Assembly (NCBI GenBank): GCA_024364805.1
Contig: CM044516.1
Span: forward strand, 32,717,956 to 32,751,219
Length of the DNA stretch: 33,264 nucleotides
Origin: Euprymna scolopes
Taxonomy: Eukaryota; Mollusca; Cephalopoda; Sepiida; Sepiolidae
Direction: 5' to 3'
Positions 30,381 to 33,264 of this stretch are shown piece by piece; positions within the stretch are counted from its first letter, which is position 1; each line of letters starts with the position of its first letter. The notes below the pieces were generated by a model. That model was not told where the DNA came from, ran no database searches, and saw nothing but the letters and a program-made list of their open reading frames with translations. The position numbers were made by a program, and so were the translations under genes.

Positions 30381-30612
30381 CAGGGTTGCATGATAAAACT
30401 TTCACCCTCGAAAGGACAGCATCATTCTATTTCCGTATGATGAAAACAATTGTTTGTTGCAGACACATCTATTAGTTAGCAAAATGTGTGCAAATCCCCC
30501 AAACGATATGGTCTTTCTATCATGCTTGAAAGGGACACAATGTTCAACGAGGGATATCGGAGATGCGCCGCTCTAAAATTCGTGCTGTCTACTGAATCGA
30601 TGCCTGTCCTGT
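30381..30612 (+). repeat. Direct repeat of 32510-32715, copy 1
   Basis: Shared phrases in order: ATGATAAAAC, TATTTCCGTATGATGAAA, GTTGCAGAC, GCAAAATGTGTGCAAATCC, AATGTTCAACGAGGGATATC, GGAGATGCGCCG and GTGCTGTCTAC. It is ~2.1 kb from its partner, and the mariner and LINE pieces lie between them. It is either a piece of a further tandem gene duplication or an unknown repeat. Confidence 0.7.
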
Positions 30613-30865
30613 TTGATTGATTTATTTTTACAAATTTTAAATCTTCCTTTATTTTTATTTAAGCATCTGATTACTATTTTCACAAATAAGGTAAATCCAA
30701 AACCAGACCAAAAGGAAATAATTATGTGACTAATGCAAGGTGGTAAAACTGACTAATTGTATGCGTTGTCTGGAGACGAAGAGGAAAATATTAATGAAAC
30801 TCGACCTCTATCTCATTGCCGTAGTGTTTTATGTCTGTTTTTAAAGTAGTTTAATATAGCTCTTG
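30613..30865. other. AT-rich spacer, nothing recognised
   Basis: No open frame or repeat match. Confidence 0.4.
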
Positions 30866-30869
30866 TGCG

Positions 30870-31040
30870 TCCTTAACCTATATAGTCCCGTCAAGCAACT
30901 AAATCTCGCCCCTTCACGCCGATCTGTAGATGCCAGAACGCCTTCTACACTAATAGTCTCTTCAGACTTTCTGATTTCAGAATTACCGCTTCTTCTCTTA
31001 CTGTACTGCAGAATTTTAAATATGATGCGAAGATTCGTCT
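30870..31040 (+). mobile_element. LINE 3' scrap (same subfamily as 25030)
   Basis: It encodes 'LAPSRRSVDARTPSTLIVSS' and a following DFLISELPLLLLLYC block, which parallels 'LVPSRRKSSTPVVSSPEQLDFGIP' at 25290-25370. It is cut off where the next LINE piece begins. Confidence 0.5.
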
Positions 31041-31054
31041 CACTGCTAAATTCT

Positions 31055-31463
31055 CCACCTTTTCTTGTCAGACACTATATACACTGAACTCCAATCTCTG
31101 GTCCCCCCTCGCCAATCTTTAACGAAAAACACCCGTCTAGCTGAATCCACTGTGAAAAATTTCCCCCACTCTATATCTGTGCCTAAATCAAAACGCAGAT
31201 TTCATGAACAAAGCTTCTTTATTAGAACTGCACGCCTGTGGAACTCTGTTCCGTCTGCCTGCTTCCCACCGGACTACAACTTGGATGTATTCAAGTACAA
31301 TGTAAACAAATTTCGTAATGAACTGCCCCCTTAAGTAAACACTTCATCAAATCTCCACACTAACGTAATGTACTTGCAATAACCCTTATCCCTGAGTGGC
31401 TTCCGGGCCTTGATAAGTGATCACCGTGTAAAAAAAAACAAAAAAAAAAAAACAAAAAAAAAA
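31055..31463 (+). mobile_element. CR1/jockey-superfamily LINE, 3' end
   Basis: An intact 89-codon frame (31065-31334) covers the LINE C-terminus: 'YTELQSLVPPRQSLTKNTRL', 'KSKRRFHEQSFFIRTARLWN', then SVPSACFPPDYNLDVFKYNV. The 3' UTR contains CTTGATAAGTGATCACCGTG and ends in an A-rich tail at 31430-31463. It is 5'-truncated, and the youngest-looking LINE piece in the window because the end frame is still open. Confidence 0.8.
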
Positions 31464-31617
31464 CTGTTACCGCTTCGTGTCAAGTAGCAATGCGCTTTAT
31501 TTTGAATTAGTGATAGAACTAGAGACGGAAATTTGTTATATTCTTCAATTTTACCAAGTGTTTTTTTTTCTTTTAACTAGATATTAATCGACTATTTGAA
31601 ATTGGTTCAATTAATAA
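31464..31617. other. Short AT-rich spacer
   Basis: Nothing recognised between the LINE tail and the mariner. Confidence 0.4.
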
Positions 31618-31619
31618 TA

Positions 31620-32433
31620 CGTGGTTCCGTCAATAGGTCTCCAAACTCTTTGGTATAGGCATTTAAAATTGTCGTAGACGATTAAAAATTCAGTATGTTT
31701 TTGCTGTAAATGTTAGGAGATAATATACCAATTTTTATGATTTCAGGTTCAAAGGAACAGTTAAAGGATTTGAATACAACATACAAAACTTTGTTAAACC
31801 TGATGAATTTTAGAAATGCAGCTTGGACGTGAGGACACATTAGACGTATGATATGCAATACATTTTCTTTAAATGTCACAAAACATATGAAATACTTCAG
31901 ATTGATTTCGAGGCATCTTGCATTAATACAGCATCAGTTTTAGGCATAAGAACCTAGGGAGGCAAGGAGAGATGATGAAGAGTAGAAAGAGGTTAAACAG
32001 TCAGAGCAGAAGAGTAATAGATGAGGAGTGCCCTGTGCCTATTGTGATAAAAAAGGCAGTTTTATGTCTGTGTGGAAACTGTACACAGTTCTTCGTGAGA
32101 AACTGAAGATGTGGAAGATTTGCGCGAATTCTGACTTAGGGATTTCTCAGAAGATCAGAAATTATTTAACCAAGATCTGCATCAAGACGATCCCTTACTC
32201 TCCCTGTGACTTTGTTATTCCCGAAGCTTCAATAAAACCGTAGAGTTTTTCGATATGAGATAATTTAGGCGACCAAAGATTTGACGAGAGTCATTACGAC
32301 GCCCACACAAAGACTTTCTGTGGCATTCTATCAATTGTTAGAACGGTACAAGAAATGCAAGGGGATTAGTTTCATGTACTATGAATAAAAATGGCCATAC
32401 AAATAAGTCTGAAAGCTTATTGAAGGAACCTCG
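31620..32433 (+). mobile_element. mariner-type DNA transposon, internally deleted, 814 bp
   Basis: Terminal inverted repeats: left CGTGGTTCCGTCAATAGGTC, right (reverse complement) CGAGGTTCCTTCAATAAGCT. The target TA is at 31618-31619 and 32434-32435. The ORF at 32028-32243 encodes 'SVWKLYTVLREKLKMWKICA', like mariner 'SVHxILxExLxMRKVCAKW'. It then goes directly to NYLTKICIKTIPYSPCDFVIP, matching the 'HPPYSPDLAPCDFFLFP' end region. Near 32325-32385, 'AFYQLLERYKKCKGISFMYY' matches the mariner C-terminus. The catalytic aspartate region between these is missing. Full mariners are about 1.3 kb. The 5' 400 bp are shared with 6650-7050. Confidence 0.8.
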
Positions 32434-32509
32434 TACATCTAAATTATACTTTTGATAATAATCATGACTACGCTACATTTAGAAAACTGAACCAGGATAT
32501 ATCCCCTCG

Positions 32510-32715
32510 TTCTACACATTAGACTACAAGATAAAACGATAAAATTGTCACCATCGAAACGATCATAATGCCATTTCCGTTTGATGAAATCGCTATTAGT
32601 TGCAGACCATTTGTTATCAAAATGTGTACAAATCCAAAGAGCTAAATGTCAATGTTTAACGAGCGAGATCGGATATGCGCCGATGTACAGCTCGTACTCT
32701 CTACGTATCCTATTT
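32510..32715 (+). repeat. Direct repeat of 30381-30612, copy 2
   Basis: Same order of phrases as copy 1 (GATAAAACGATAAAATTGTC, CATTTCCGTTTGATGAAATC, GTTGCAGACC, AAAATGTGTACAAATCC, AATGTTTAACGAGCGAGATC, GGATATGCGCCG). A 62-codon open frame (32646-32834) starts inside it and has no recognisable domain. Confidence 0.7.
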
Positions 32716-33264
32716 ATGACTACAGGCTAATTGTCAACACTCTCAAAATGCAAATCGAGGGTTCAACGTTTGAGAGCGTGCAGAGGGTGATGGAAACTGT
32801 TTCCAGCCACAGTTATGGTCTTAGTGAGGTTTAATTGAGGGTCATATCATGCCATCTCACATCTTCAAAGTCGATTTGAAAGTTAACATCAAAGTGGAAA
32901 TAGGTGTGCTGAAGAGTGCGGTGATTCCCTGGTGAAACCAGGTGGCTTCTGGCAAACCCTGAGTATAACATTTAGGATTAGGTGCCGGCTCACAAGTCCA
33001 AAGAATCCAAGGCTTGTCCTCAAAGAGTACTACAAATTTGCAACCTTTCTCTCACTTGCAATTTTTTTTCCACGACCTGAACCTGGTCATACATCGAGGA
33101 CATCACCAACATGACCTCCCACAACACCAAAGCAATGGGCCAAGTATTTGCCGAGCTCCAACCGGCGCTTGTGGATAAGGCATTATCTTAGCTCCGGACC
33201 CTATCGAATTGGGCATTAAGGTTCAAGGCGGCTACATTGAATAGATGTCAGCGCCACTACATAA
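32716..33264. other. Window end, unidentified sequence of more even base composition
   Basis: GC content is visibly higher than the surrounding DNA. The plus strand encodes a short stretch MTSHNTKAMGQVFAELQPAL followed by VDKALS and a stop near 33100-33190, and a 60-codon frame at 32932-33114. I do not recognise either. It could be the decayed end of another transposon or part of a gene continuing beyond the window. Confidence 0.35.

Overview
The window looks like AT-rich, repeat-dense chromosomal DNA of an animal, most likely a mollusc and plausibly a coleoid cephalopod. The reasons are two intronless-looking FEM-1-type ankyrin genes with a splice acceptor directly in front of the ATG, many decayed CR1/jockey-type LINE 3' ends, mariner relics, several tRNA-derived SINE types, long (TA)n runs and molluscan-style nonautonomous Helitron-like elements with tandem-repeat cores. 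The species call is inference. There are no operons, no CRISPR arrays, no rRNA genes and no functional tRNA genes. There is one 10-base assembly gap.

Layout. 1-4.5 kb holds (TA)n microsatellites, a ~138 bp and a ~145 bp degenerate tandem array, a tRNA-Ala-like SINE and a Helitron-like element. 4.9-6.2 kb is a minus-strand LINE that has lost its reverse-transcriptase core. 6.65-8.1 kb has a mariner fragment next to an old Ty3/Gypsy-type fossil. 8.17-9.53 kb is a ~690 bp tandem duplication, each unit carrying the same SINE insertion. 11.16-12.81 kb is FEM-1-like gene 1. 13.4-22.1 kb is a transposon graveyard of LINE ends, Helitron-like copies, a pair of inverted motifs around a tRNA-Leu/Ser-like SINE, and a three-deep nest (mariner containing a Helitron-like element containing a SINE). 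22.26-22.6 kb repeats the 5' flank of gene 1. 23.7-27.7 kb holds more repeats and ends in a near-perfect ~220 bp inverted repeat. 27.93-29.59 kb is FEM-1-like gene 2. 30.9-33.26 kb has LINE ends, an 814 bp mariner with target-site TA duplication, and a repeat of part of the gene 2 downstream flank.

How it fits together. The two genes lie on the same strand about 15 kb apart and share roughly half their residues by eye. They also share patches of 5' and 3' flank, so they are members of a tandem family made by segmental duplication and later spread apart by transposon insertions. FEM-1 proteins of other animals are substrate receptors of CUL2 ubiquitin ligases. These copies keep the ALEL-G-A region and the C-terminal ankyrin pair, but their N-terminal degron-reading ankyrin half is much changed. 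The most interesting items are this diverged FEM-1-like pair, the long hairpin just upstream of gene 2 (a possible double-stranded RNA source), and the Helitron-like family with its tandem-repeat core. All identity figures are by eye; no searches were run.
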